From contig NZ_SCFN01000001.1 of the NCBI RefSeq assembly GCF_004138285.1, positions 992,001 to 1,056,000 of the forward strand: a DNA stretch of 64,000 bases, in the 5' to 3' direction. Source of the stretch: Gottfriedia acidiceleris. Lineage in GTDB: Bacteria; Bacillota; Bacilli; Bacillales; Bacillaceae_G. The position numbers and the translations under genes were made by a program. The notes under the pieces are model-generated. The model saw nothing but the letters and a program-made list of their open reading frames with translations. It was not told the DNA's origin and ran no database searches. The first letter of the stretch is position 1. Each line of letters begins with the position of its first letter. Below are positions 8,382 through 17,431 of the stretch, piece by piece.

Positions 8382-10013
8382 ATGAAGCGTAGATTAGCAA
8401 CAACTGTTTCAAGTTTATTGGTACTAAGTACAGTACTAGCAGCTTGTGGCAAAGACACAGAAAAAACAGCAACTAACTCACAGAAGGATAAGAAGCAAAC
8501 GTTAAGGTTAACTACAACTACTGAGATTCCTTCAATGGATTCAGCAAAAACTACTGATTCAATGTCATTTGAAGTTTTAGACAACGTAAATGAAGGTTTA
8601 CTTCGTTTAGGAGAGGGTGACGAAGTAGTAGATGGAGTTGCTAAGAAAGATTCGGTTGAAGTTAGTAAAGATGGTTTAACATATACATTCCATTTACGTG
8701 ATACACAATGGTCAAATGGTGAGCCAGTAACTGCTAATGATTTCGTTTATGGTTGGCAACGTGCTGTAGATCCAAAAACTGCATCTGAATATTCATTCAT
8801 TTTATACTATGTGAAAAATGCTGAAGCAATTTTCAATGGAAAAATGCCAAAAGACCAATTAGGTGTGAAAGCACTAGATGATAAAACTTTACAAGTAACG
8901 CTAGAACAACCAACTCCTTATTTCTTACAATTAACTACTTTTGGAACATACTTACCAGAAAACCAAAAGTGGGTTGAGTCTAAAGGAGATCAATATGGTT
9001 TAGAAGCAAATACTCAATTATATAATGGTCCATTTACTTTAAGTGAGTGGAAGCATGAGCAAAGCTTTACATTAAAGAAGAACCCAAAATATTGGGACAA
9101 GGACTCAGTTAAATTAGATGAAATCAAATATAATGTAGTTAAAGATACTTCAGCTGCAGTTAACTTATATGAAAACGGTGATATTGATAAAGTAATGCTT
9201 GATTCTGAGTACGTTGATAAATATAAAAATGACCCTGAATACAAAACTCAATTAGATGCTCGTTTAATATTCTTCCGTTTCAATGAAAAACTACCAATTT
9301 TTAAAAATGCTAAAGCTCGTAAAGCATTTGACTTAGCATACGATAAATCAGCTATTACATCTTCTATCTTAAATGATGGTTCTAAACCTGCATACTGGTT
9401 AGTACCTTCTGAGTGGGTAAAAGGACCAGATTCAAAAGATTTCCGTGATCATAATGGTGACTTTAACAAATATAACGTCGAAGAAGCTAAAAAATTATGG
9501 GCTGAAGCTAAAAAAGAACTTGGTAAAGATACATTTGAGCTGAAAATGCTTTCTTATGATGATACAACTCGCAAAAAAGCTGCTGAGTATATCGCTGGTG
9601 AGCTTGAGAAGAACTTACCTGGTTTAAAAATTACTGTAGCTCCACAACCGTTTGAAATTAAACTTGATAACGAGAAAAAATTAGACTACGACTTCTCATT
9701 CTCAGGTTGGGGTCCAGACTATCCAGATCCAATGACATTTATTGATATGTTCATATCTAACAGTCCATTCAATGAAATGGCATACAATAATCCAAAATAT
9801 GATGAACTTGTAAGTGCTGCTAAGAAAGAAGCAGACCCACAAAAACGCTGGGATGATATGATAGCAGCTGAAAAAGTAATTATGGATGAAGCTGGTATTT
9901 CACCAATTTACCAACGCGGCCGTGCATATTTAGAAAAAGATTCAGTTAAAGGTATTATTGCGCACAAATTTGGCGGAGATTTCTCTTACAAATGGGCATC
10001 TAACGAAAACTAA
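8382..10013 (+). CDS. oppA: oligopeptide ABC transporter substrate-binding lipoprotein (OppA/DppE family), copy 1
   Basis: Cluster C extracellular binding protein for peptides. A signal peptide ending in lipobox LAAC (Cys about residue 22) anchors it to the outer face of the membrane. Family motifs include LTYTFHLRD, VYGWQRAVDP, LYNGPF, and the C-terminal GWGPDYPDP and SPIYQRG. It has 543 residues, the normal size. The ribosome site is GGAGGTG. No permease or ATPase genes are beside it; it is followed by a terminator and then by a close paralogue at 10978. Alternative ligands such as cell-wall peptides or peptide signals cannot be excluded. Confidence 0.92.
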   Translation: MKRRLATTVSSLLVLSTVLAACGKDTEKTATNSQKDKKQTLRLTTTTEIPSMDSAKTTDSMSFEVLDNVNEGLLRLGEGDEVVDGVAKKDSVEVSKDGLTYTFHLRDTQWSNGEPVTANDFVYGWQRAVDPKTASEYSFILYYVKNAEAIFNGKMPKDQLGVKALDDKTLQVTLEQPTPYFLQLTTFGTYLPENQKWVESKGDQYGLEANTQLYNGPFTLSEWKHEQSFTLKKNPKYWDKDSVKLDEIKYNVVKDTSAAVNLYENGDIDKVMLDSEYVDKYKNDPEYKTQLDARLIFFRFNEKLPIFKNAKARKAFDLAYDKSAITSSILNDGSKPAYWLVPSEWVKGPDSKDFRDHNGDFNKYNVEEAKKLWAEAKKELGKDTFELKMLSYDDTTRKKAAEYIAGELEKNLPGLKITVAPQPFEIKLDNEKKLDYDFSFSGWGPDYPDPMTFIDMFISNSPFNEMAYNNPKYDELVSAAKKEADPQKRWDDMIAAEKVIMDEAGISPIYQRGRAYLEKDSVKGIIAHKFGGDFSYKWASNEN

Positions 10014-10023
10014 TAGTATTAAC

Positions 10024-10053
10024 AAAAAGAGAAGGGATCACCCTTCTCTTTTT
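10024..10053 (+). terminator. terminator of oppA copy 1, abutting repeat copy 1
   Basis: AAAAAGAGAAGGG, ATCA loop, CCCTTCTCTTTTT. The repeat element begins immediately after its T-tract. Confidence 0.93.
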
Positions 10054-10054
10054 T

Positions 10055-10550
10055 CAGAGTGTTGAAATATTGTAGTCAACATTGAAAAATACTAACATTA
10101 AATGAATTTATATAAAAAAATAATCTATTTATTATTGTTTTATCTTTCATCTTATTGATTAACAAGTGATTTTGGTTGATAGATAAATGTTTTAACTAAC
10201 TTGCAAAAAATAAAATATCTTCTTTTTTGACGATCAATATTTGTAAAGATGTGTAAGTCATTACCATAAGTTACAATTTGATTTGTAAAGGATAATTCAT
10301 TGTTCAATTGACTACTCTATTGTTTTTAAGATTATTATTTTTTATAAAGAACTTGATTGGAACGAAAGGGTGCCAGGCTCCTATGGGAGAAGCGGGAAGG
10401 CTAAAGACCCCACAGGCGACGCCGAGGAGGCTCAAGAATCTCGCCCCATGGAAAGCGAGCGCACTGTAGTGGAAATCAATATTTCACAACTTACTTATCA
10501 ATAATCAATCCACAATTTAATTGACAACTCATGGTTTTAATTTCTTTTTT
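10055..10550. repeat. ~500-bp dispersed element, copy 1 (diverged)
   Basis: This intergenic stretch is homologous over its whole length to the copies at 28513 and 37591. It starts with CAGAGTGTTGAAATAT directly behind a terminator T-tract, passes through an AT-rich body with shared words such as TTAACTAACTTGCAAAAA, and has a GC-rich core at about 10351-10480 beginning TTGGAACGAAAGGG. The core has more substitutions than in the other copies, and the right end is poorly kept: I find no second copy of the left terminator hairpin here. No protein-coding potential is convincing. Confidence 0.85.
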
Positions 10551-10977
10551 TATGTATAAGAGAAAGTGTAAAAGTAAATGTTAAAAGGTGTCCAGATGAT
10601 CACTTTTTAGCTGGATACTGTTTTATTTTTTTGTTTGCAGGAAAAAAATTAAATTTAAAACTGATTTTTTTGAAACTTTTTAAAAAAAATATACATATTT
10701 GTCCAACTTTAAACATTTATTGAAATTGGGGCAATTATTAATAGTTTTGATTTAATATGCAAAAAAATACTTCAAAACGTAGTTTTTATTACAAAAAAGT
10801 AAAGATTTATTTAAATTTATTAATTTTTTTGAAAAAAATGTCGATTTTTTGTTGATATTTTCTAAAAAGTATGTAAAATAAAAAGTAAGAAGGTTATTAA
10901 CTATTCGAACAATATAAATTGTTTGAATATTTTAATAGTTTTTAAGTCTAATTGTTTAATTTTGGGGAGGCAATCTA
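10551..10977. other. non-coding leader region of the second oppA gene
   Basis: A weak hairpin (GTGTCCAG with CTGGATAC, 10591-10618) followed by T-runs lies at 10590-10630 and could be a terminator or the end of the repeat. The rest is highly AT-rich. TTGATA near 10853 followed by TAAAAT with a spacing of about 16-17 bases is a possible promoter for the downstream gene. Confidence 0.4.
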
Positions 10978-12612
10978 ATGAAAAAGAAGGTATCGTATTT
11001 TCTATCTTTATCTGTTGCTGTGAGTATGCTTTTAACTGCATGTAACTCAGACAAAACAAATGAAGGTAAAAAAGAAACAGCAAAAGCAAAACCACAAGTA
11101 TTGAACTTACTAGGCGGAGCTGAACTGCCAGGTTTAGATTCTAGTACTACTACAGATGCTGAATCTTTCAACGTTTTAGGTAACGTTATGGAAGGCTTAA
11201 ACACATTAGGTAAAGATGATGCAGTACAACCTGGTATTGCAGAATCTTTTGATAAATCAGCTGATGGTTTAACTTATACATTCCACTTACGTGATGCAAA
11301 ATGGTCTAATGGTGACCCTGTAACTGCTGGAGACTTCGTTTACGGTTGGAAACGTGCAGCAGATCCTAAAAATGCTTCTGAGTATGCGTTCATGATGAAT
11401 GTATTACAAAACGGTGAAGATGTTACTACAGGTAAAAAACCAGTAGATCAATTAGGAGTTAAAGCAGTTGATGATAAAACTTTAGAAGTTACATTAGCTA
11501 AAGCAATTCCATATTTTGATTCTTTAGTAACATTCCCAACATTCTTACCACTAAATCAAAAGTATGTTGAATCTCAAGGTAAAAATTACGCTTTAGAAGC
11601 TGGTAACTTAATCTTCAATGGTCCATTTGAATTATCAGAGTGGAAACATGATGAGAGCTACAAGTTAGTTAAAAACCCTGATTACTATGATGCTAAAGAC
11701 GTAAAATTAAAAGAAATCAACTTTAAAATCGTAAAAGATCCACAAACTGCTGTAAACTTATATGAGTCTGGTGAAGTTGACCGTGCTGGTTTAACTGCTG
11801 AGTTTGTTGACAAATATAAATCTAGCCCTGACTATGGAACAACTAAAGAGCCAACTGTATTCTTCTTACGTGTAAACGAATCGAAAAATCCAGCTCTTAA
11901 AAACGTTAACATCCGTAAAGCTTTAAATGAAGCATTTGACCGTGAAGCAATCACAAGCGTAATCTTAAATAACGGTTCAGTACCTTTATACGGTTTAGCT
12001 CCAAGTAACTTCTTAGATGCTAACGGTAAAGACTTCCGTGATGCTTCTGGACAACTTGTAAAATACGATCCAGCTGATGCGAAAACATTATGGGAACAAG
12101 GCTTAAAAGAAATCGGTAAGAAAGATGTTTCAATCGAATTATTAGGTTCTGATACTGAAACTAACAAAAAAATCAGTGAGTACCTACAAGGTGAATTCAC
12201 TAAAAACTTACCAGGTTTAAAAATTAACATTAAATCAGTTCCATTTGCACAACAATTAGATTTAAACTCTAAGAAAGATTACGACATCTCATTCGGTGGA
12301 TGGGGTCCAGACTACAAAGACCCAATGACATACTTCGATATGTGGACTAGTACAAGCCCATTCAACCAAATGGGATTCTCAAACAAAGAGTATGATAACT
12401 TAATCTCACAAGCTGGTGGAGAGTTCTTATTAGATCCAGCTAAGCGTTCTGATGCATTCTTACAAGCAGAGAAAATCTTAGTTCAAGACAATGCAGCAAT
12501 TCTTCCAATTTACCAACGTGCTATTGCATACGTTATGAAGCCAAAAGTAACTGGATTAATTGAGCATGCATTTGGTGCTGACTACACTTACAAAAACATT
12601 GAAATTAAATAA
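10978..12612 (+). CDS. oppA: oligopeptide ABC transporter substrate-binding lipoprotein (OppA/DppE family), copy 2
   Basis: Paralogue of the protein at 8382 with the same architecture: signal peptide with lipobox LLTAC (Cys about 22), LTYTFHLRD, VYGWKRAADP, IFNGPF, GWGPDYKDP and ILPIYQRA. It has 544 residues. The codon use is more regular (frequent TTA, GGT, GCT and repeated AAC) than in many neighbours, which suggests high expression. GGGGAGG precedes the ATG. It is followed by its own terminator, so the two paralogues are separate transcription units and probably differ in peptide preference or timing. Confidence 0.92.
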   Translation: MKKKVSYFLSLSVAVSMLLTACNSDKTNEGKKETAKAKPQVLNLLGGAELPGLDSSTTTDAESFNVLGNVMEGLNTLGKDDAVQPGIAESFDKSADGLTYTFHLRDAKWSNGDPVTAGDFVYGWKRAADPKNASEYAFMMNVLQNGEDVTTGKKPVDQLGVKAVDDKTLEVTLAKAIPYFDSLVTFPTFLPLNQKYVESQGKNYALEAGNLIFNGPFELSEWKHDESYKLVKNPDYYDAKDVKLKEINFKIVKDPQTAVNLYESGEVDRAGLTAEFVDKYKSSPDYGTTKEPTVFFLRVNESKNPALKNVNIRKALNEAFDREAITSVILNNGSVPLYGLAPSNFLDANGKDFRDASGQLVKYDPADAKTLWEQGLKEIGKKDVSIELLGSDTETNKKISEYLQGEFTKNLPGLKINIKSVPFAQQLDLNSKKDYDISFGGWGPDYKDPMTYFDMWTSTSPFNQMGFSNKEYDNLISQAGGEFLLDPAKRSDAFLQAEKILVQDNAAILPIYQRAIAYVMKPKVTGLIEHAFGADYTYKNIEIK

Positions 12613-12624
12613 TTAAGAATTAAT

Positions 12625-12670
12625 AAAAGGCTGTTCGATAGTCAGGTCACTGACTTGGACAGCCTTTTTT
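12625..12670 (+). terminator. terminator of oppA copy 2
   Basis: AAAGGCTGT pairs with ACAGCCTTT, with an inner stem AGTCA/TGACT, followed by seven T. Confidence 0.9.
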
Positions 12671-12776
12671 TATATGAAATAAGTTACTTTCAACCGAGTA
12701 TTTCTTTATTTTGACATATTTTATCTTCCTATGTATTATCATTGTAGTACAAGTTGTTTTCGAGAGGGGGATCCTA

Positions 12777-13373
12777 TTGACAAATATCATACATAATATA
12801 TTAGAATTTTTTGCATCATTAGGATATTTAGGAGTAGCTTTAGGATTAATGATAGAAGTTATTCCGAGTGAGATTGTTTTAGCATATGCTGGTTATCTTG
12901 TAGCCGGAGGGCATATAAATTTTGTAGGTGCTTTAGTAGCAGGAGTGATAGGGGGAACTATTGCGCAATTGTTTTTATATTGGTTAGGTTATTATGGTGG
13001 CCGCCCTATCATTGAAAAATATGGTAAATATATTCTAATTAATAAGCATCACCTTGATTTAGCAGAAAAATGGTTTTCAAAATATGGTGTAGGAGTAGTA
13101 TTTACGGCTCGCTTTATTCCAGTTGTTAGACATGCGATTTCGATTCCAGCGGGTTTAGCAAAAATGCCAATAAGTAAATTTACACTTTATACACTTCTTG
13201 CAATCATTCCTTGGTCTATACTATTTATTAAAATAGGTGAGAAATTAGGTAAAAACTGGGAAACTGCTAAAGAGGTTTTAGCTCCATATACCCCAATGTT
13301 AATCATTATCGCGATCGCCCTATTTGTTGTATATTTTTTAATAAAAAAATTAGTGGCAAAAGGTAGAAAATAA
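12777..13373 (+). CDS. DedA-family membrane protein
   Basis: DedA/VTT-domain protein of about 198 residues with four to five membrane segments. These proteins are implicated in recycling of undecaprenyl phosphate or phospholipid translocation across the membrane. The family hallmarks EVIPSEIVLAYAG near the N-terminus, GGTIAQLFLYWLGYYGGR, and FTARFIPVVRHAISIPAG are present with the conserved acidic and arginine residues. I chose TTG 12777 because GAGAGGGGGA stands seven bases upstream; the in-frame extension to 12711 lacks a ribosome site. Confidence 0.88.
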   Translation: MTNIIHNILEFFASLGYLGVALGLMIEVIPSEIVLAYAGYLVAGGHINFVGALVAGVIGGTIAQLFLYWLGYYGGRPIIEKYGKYILINKHHLDLAEKWFSKYGVGVVFTARFIPVVRHAISIPAGLAKMPISKFTLYTLLAIIPWSILFIKIGEKLGKNWETAKEVLAPYTPMLIIIAIALFVVYFLIKKLVAKGRK

Positions 13374-13442
13374 AATAAATATGATTTGTTTTACATGATA
13401 TTACATATAATATGATAAATTTCAATTGGAAGGATGAATTTT

Positions 13443-13628
13443 ATGTATTCTATGTCGTATGATGCATTAAAATCTGATCTATCAAATACTCTTTCAAATG
13501 TTCAAAATCAATTGACTACGGAAGATTATTCATTACATACAAAAGAGCAATTACAAAGTCAGTTAGAAGTTTATCAATACATTGATGAATTAAGTGATAT
13601 GCATTATTTTTATAAAAGCGGATACTAA
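13443..13628 (+). CDS. small hypothetical protein, 61 aa
   Basis: A GGAAGGA site precedes ATG 13443 by eight bases; another ATG at 13434 overlaps that site. The peptide is hydrophilic and probably helical, ending in a tyrosine-rich tail (HYFYKSGY). A terminator follows, which supports a real short gene. No family recognised. Confidence 0.65.
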   Translation: MYSMSYDALKSDLSNTLSNVQNQLTTEDYSLHTKEQLQSQLEVYQYIDELSDMHYFYKSGY

Positions 13629-13633
13629 GAAAT

Positions 13634-13655
13634 AGGTCACTTTAAGTGGCCTTTT
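13634..13655 (+). terminator. rho-independent terminator
   Basis: AGGTCAC, TTTAA loop, GTGGCCT, then a T-tract. Confidence 0.75.
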
Positions 13656-13815
13656 TCTTTATTTGTGAATAGTATAAATGCTCACTAAAATAGCCACGCA
13701 AAAGCGCTTGATTATTAGAAAATGGACTTTCTTTTTAATAAAGGTTGAAACATATATAAATGTTTCGTATGCTATTATTGTGTAGTTTTTGTTTTAGAAT
13801 TAGAGGTGAATTAAG

Positions 13816-14757
13816 ATGCTAAATTTTTATCTTTCAGATGTACAAGGGAAACTAAATCAAGTCGATGTTATTGAGAAAGGTTGTTGGATCAATGCGATCA
13901 ATCCAACAGAACAAGAAATTCAATATCTAGTTCAAAAATTAGACTTAGATTTAGATTTTATCAAAGACCCACTTGATGATGAAGAACGTTCAAGGATAGA
14001 GGTTGAAGGGGAACACACTCTAATTATTGTTGATATTCCAATTGTAGCTCATGATGATAATGGGCACACAATTTTTGATACAATACCAATCGGGATGATT
14101 ATTTCATCTAGCACTTTTGTGACAATCTGTTTAAGTGAAAATCCAATCTTTGAACGATTTATTTACCAAAAAGTAAAAGGATTTTTTACTTTTAAAAAGA
14201 CTAGATTTGCACTTCAACTATTGCATACGACATCATCATATTATTTACGTTATCTTAAACAAATTAATCGCAAAACAAATGAAATTGAAGCTGAATTACA
14301 TCAATCTACGAGAAATCAAGAGTTATTTACTATGCTGAACCTTGAAAAAAGTCTTGTTTATTTTACTACTTCACTTAAATCGAATAAAATCGTCATGCAA
14401 AAAATTCTTAAAGGGAATATTTTAAAAATGTATGAAGATGATGAAGATTTATTAGAAGATGTAATTATCGAAAATAAACAGGCAATAGAGATGGCAGAAG
14501 TTTATAGTAATATCTTAAGTGGAATGATGAATACATTTGCTTCAGTTATCTCGAATAATTTAAATATTGTAATGAAATTTTTAACTTCTATTACAATTAT
14601 TTTATCAATCCCAACAATGGTTTCAAGTTTTTATGGGATGAACGTTGATAATATACCATTAGCAAAAATACCACATGCGTTTCCAATCGTAATTGGTATA
14701 TCTGCAATTTTATCAACAACAATTGCACTAATATTTTGGAAAAAAAGGTACTTTTAA
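13816..14757 (+). CDS. corA: CorA-family divalent metal transporter
   Basis: Pentameric Mg2+/Co2+ channel of the CorA family, 313 residues. The C-terminus has the two transmembrane helices, with the selectivity-loop signature YGMN at the end of the first (SFYGMNVDNIP, about residue 274) and basic residues (WKKRYF) closing the protein. The long cytoplasmic domain has the expected coiled stalk helix (LKQINRKTNEIEAELHQS). AGAGGTGAA precedes the ATG. Monocistronic. Confidence 0.92.
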   Translation: MLNFYLSDVQGKLNQVDVIEKGCWINAINPTEQEIQYLVQKLDLDLDFIKDPLDDEERSRIEVEGEHTLIIVDIPIVAHDDNGHTIFDTIPIGMIISSSTFVTICLSENPIFERFIYQKVKGFFTFKKTRFALQLLHTTSSYYLRYLKQINRKTNEIEAELHQSTRNQELFTMLNLEKSLVYFTTSLKSNKIVMQKILKGNILKMYEDDEDLLEDVIIENKQAIEMAEVYSNILSGMMNTFASVISNNLNIVMKFLTSITIILSIPTMVSSFYGMNVDNIPLAKIPHAFPIVIGISAILSTTIALIFWKKRYF

Positions 14758-14797
14758 CTCACAAAGCCGCCGGTCATTCGGAGGTTTTGTGAGTTTT
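14756..14797 (+). terminator. terminator of corA
   Basis: AACTCACAAA with inner CC and CCG pairs with CGG, GG and TTTGTGAGTT, followed by T-rich sequence. It begins at the stop codon. Confidence 0.88.
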
Positions 14798-14826
14798 CAT
14801 TTTTAAAAGTACATGGGAGAGAGATT

Positions 14827-15708
14827 ATGAGTACGAATTTTTATCATTCGTTTTTACAAATGAATACGATCTTTATTTCGATTGTAGTCGAAGCATTACC
14901 ATTTATTTTAATTGGTGTTTTTATTTCGGGGATCATTCAAATATTTATTACTGAAGAAATGTTATATAAATTAATACCAAAGAATAGATATAAAGCAGTA
15001 TTAGTAGCTATTTTATTGGGATTTATTTTCCCAGGTTGTGAGTGCGGAATTGTACCAATTGTAAGTAGGTTGATAAAAAAAGGTGTGCCACACTATGTAG
15101 CGGTCGCGTTCATGTTAACAGGGCCGATCATTAACCCAATTGTACTGTTTGCTACATTTATTGCATTTGGTAATAATATTGAAATGGTTATTTATCGTGC
15201 TGGAGCCGCTATGATAATTGCTTATATAATTGGAATTGTATTATCATATTTAAAAATTGAGAATCCATTAAAACACGATTTAGTTACAATTCCAGTTGAT
15301 CATTCAATTCCTGCTAGGAAAAAATTATGGAGTGTTTGTGTACATGCTATAGAAGAATTTTTCTCTATGGGTAAGTTTTTAATTTTAGGCGCATTTATTG
15401 CTGCATTCGTACAAACATTTATTCCAACTTCAACGTTAATGCATATAGGTAATGGACAAGTTGCTAGTATTCTAGTAATGATGGCATTAGCCTTTATTTT
15501 ATCTCTTTGTTCTGAGGCTGATGCATTCGTAGCATCTTCATTTCAAAGTACGTTTTCTTTAAACTCAATTGTTGCGTTTATGGTTATTGGTCCAATGATC
15601 GATATAAAAAATACATTAATGTTATTCCAACATTTCAAAAGTAGATATGTATTCATTATTATTGGATTAGTTATTGTATTAACGTTTTTCACAACATTAT
15701 TCATTTAA
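14827..15708 (+). CDS. ycgR: permease, YcgR/DUF318 (UPF0718) family
   Basis: Integral membrane protein of 293 residues with eight or so membrane segments. It carries the family motifs FPGCECGIVPI (cysteine pair in the membrane) and MLTGPIINPIV, repeated in symmetry-related form as LSLCSEADAFVASSF and MVIGPMIDIKN. Members of this family are predicted exporters or permeases of unknown substrate. It is followed by the YcgQ-like gene after 12 bases, as in B. subtilis, so the two probably form one complex. Confidence 0.85.
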   Translation: MSTNFYHSFLQMNTIFISIVVEALPFILIGVFISGIIQIFITEEMLYKLIPKNRYKAVLVAILLGFIFPGCECGIVPIVSRLIKKGVPHYVAVAFMLTGPIINPIVLFATFIAFGNNIEMVIYRAGAAMIIAYIIGIVLSYLKIENPLKHDLVTIPVDHSIPARKKLWSVCVHAIEEFFSMGKFLILGAFIAAFVQTFIPTSTLMHIGNGQVASILVMMALAFILSLCSEADAFVASSFQSTFSLNSIVAFMVIGPMIDIKNTLMLFQHFKSRYVFIIIGLVIVLTFFTTLFI

Positions 15709-15720
15709 GGGAGAATCAAT

Positions 15721-16617
15721 ATGGCAAGAGCATATGTACTATTAGGATTTACCTTCTTTTTAATGCAATTGCATATTAAAGGTACGATCTCAAAATATAT
15801 TAATATGAAATACTCTTATTTATCTCTGACAGCTGGGATATTATTTGCATTTCTAACTTTAATTCAAGTAATTCATACTTTAAGAACGAGTCATGATGAA
15901 GATGAACAGCATACCCACGATCATGACCACGACCATAGCCACCATCATGATCATAGTTGTGATCATACTTGTGTACATGGACATGTTCATAAAGAAGCAA
16001 AAGGTTTTAAAAAGTTTTTAAATGGCTTAGTTTTCATCTTTCCATTGTTTACAGGTATATTTTTACCAGTTGCAACATTGGACTCTACAATTGTACAAGC
16101 AAAAGGGTTTCATTTCCCCGTTTCAGAACCGGGTAATAATGATCCTTTTATGCAAAGGCAGTATTTAAAGCCTGATTTAAGTATTTACTATGGGCAAGAA
16201 GGATATCAAAAATTAATTAAACAAGAATCCAAAGAATATATTAATAAAAAAAGCATTGTCCTAAATGATTATGACTTTCTTAAAGGTATGGAAGTTTTAT
16301 ATGATGAGCCTGGAAAATATTTAGGTAAGCAATTAACTTATAAAGGCTTTATTTATCATGAAAAAGGATTAAAGAAAAATCAGGTTTTCTTATTTAGATT
16401 TGGAATTATTCACTGTGTTGCCGATTCCGGTGTATATGGAGTGCTAATTGATTTGCCTGATGGACAAACATTGAAAAATGATCAATGGATTGAAGCAACT
16501 GGTAATATACAACAAATGTACTATCAACCATTTAAAGTAAACATTCCTTATTTAGACGTCACAAAAATTAAGGAAATTCAACCACCAAAAGACGAGTATG
16601 TATACCGTAACAAATAA
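15721..16617 (+). CDS. ycgQ: YcgQ-like membrane protein with histidine-rich loop (TIGR03943/DUF1980)
   Basis: 298 residues. The N-terminal half has two to three membrane helices separated by a strongly histidine-rich segment at residues ~58-96 (HTHDHDHDHSHHHDHSCDHT and further His), a likely metal-binding loop. The C-terminal half is an extracytoplasmic domain ending in a TGNIQQMYYQPFKVNIPYL segment. It is the partner of the permease just upstream. The His-rich loop suggests metal handling, but that is inference; the role of the family is not established. Confidence 0.85.
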   Translation: MARAYVLLGFTFFLMQLHIKGTISKYINMKYSYLSLTAGILFAFLTLIQVIHTLRTSHDEDEQHTHDHDHDHSHHHDHSCDHTCVHGHVHKEAKGFKKFLNGLVFIFPLFTGIFLPVATLDSTIVQAKGFHFPVSEPGNNDPFMQRQYLKPDLSIYYGQEGYQKLIKQESKEYINKKSIVLNDYDFLKGMEVLYDEPGKYLGKQLTYKGFIYHEKGLKKNQVFLFRFGIIHCVADSGVYGVLIDLPDGQTLKNDQWIEATGNIQQMYYQPFKVNIPYLDVTKIKEIQPPKDEYVYRNK

Positions 16618-16648
16618 AATGAGCCTAATTGGCTCATTTTTTTTTACT
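16616..16648 (+). terminator. terminator of the ycgR-ycgQ operon
   Basis: AAAATGAGCC, TAATT loop, GGCTCATTTT followed by further T residues. Confidence 0.93.
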
Positions 16649-16834
16649 TTTAGGATAAACAACTAACTATTTCTTATATAAATGACCATTTTTAAAATTT
16701 CATTTACCGAACTTGCATTAAAAATAGAAAAATAATATAAAAAACTTGTTCATATCTAGACATGTACACATTCAATATCTAAATTTCTACGTATGTTATA
16801 AATGTACAATAAATAATTATAGAGGTGTTCTTAA

Positions 16835-17185
16835 ATGTGGGGATTTTGTGGTTGCAATCGTAGAAGAGAAAGAGAAGAAGTATCTCCAGCAAGAGATATG
16901 AGAGAGTTTGTTGAAGTTCGTAAACCATGTAAAGACTGTCATAAAGAAGATGACAGAGTAATGGCTGAAATGATGAATGAGATGAAAGAGATGCAAGAGA
17001 TGAATGAAGTTGAACCTGCTATGACTGAGCGCAGAGGCTGTGGATGTGGAAGAAACAGAAGAAGATCAAATAACAATACTATGGTATCACCTGCAGAAAC
17101 GTCATTCTGTCAAAGACAACTAGAAGCAGCAAGAAATGGTTGCATTGTGAATCCGTTAACTAACTTCAGTCGTTGCACTAGATAA
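16835..17185 (+). CDS. Cys- and Arg-rich small protein, 116 aa
   Basis: No family recognised. The sequence has clustered cysteines (FCGCN, CKDCHK, GCGCGRN, then isolated Cys in the last third), arginine runs and a central Met/Glu-rich helical segment (MAEMMNEMKEMQEM). Such composition is seen in spore-coat or exosporium proteins and in metal-binding proteins; with spoIIP immediately downstream a spore role is plausible but unproven. AGAGGTG precedes the ATG and a terminator follows. Confidence 0.7.
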   Translation: MWGFCGCNRRREREEVSPARDMREFVEVRKPCKDCHKEDDRVMAEMMNEMKEMQEMNEVEPAMTERRGCGCGRNRRRSNNNTMVSPAETSFCQRQLEAARNGCIVNPLTNFSRCTR

Positions 17186-17237
17186 TTTAAGATTCAGAAA
17201 CTTACTTGATATTTACAATATACGAACTTTTTTTCCG

Positions 17238-17264
17238 GAGGTGTCTTGAGACATCTCTTTTTTT
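17238..17264 (+). terminator. rho-independent terminator
   Basis: GAGGTGTCT, TG, AGACATCTC, then T7. Confidence 0.85.
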
Positions 17265-17431
17265 ATTTTTCATTTCTATTTCAAATATATCCATATCGGT
17301 AAGCTAATATTCTGGAGCAAAAGCAAAAATTTATTTCAAAAGTAAAAACACAATTTCGTTTTTAAATGATTTAATAATTTTTTCATTCTATTTTATAGGG
17401 CTTGTACATACGTTTTAGTAGAGGTGATTTA

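Noticed and set aside
10588-10628. Possible riboswitch or T-box leader before the second oppA
   Set aside because: Only one weak hairpin is present, and I see none of the conserved T-box or known riboswitch sequences.
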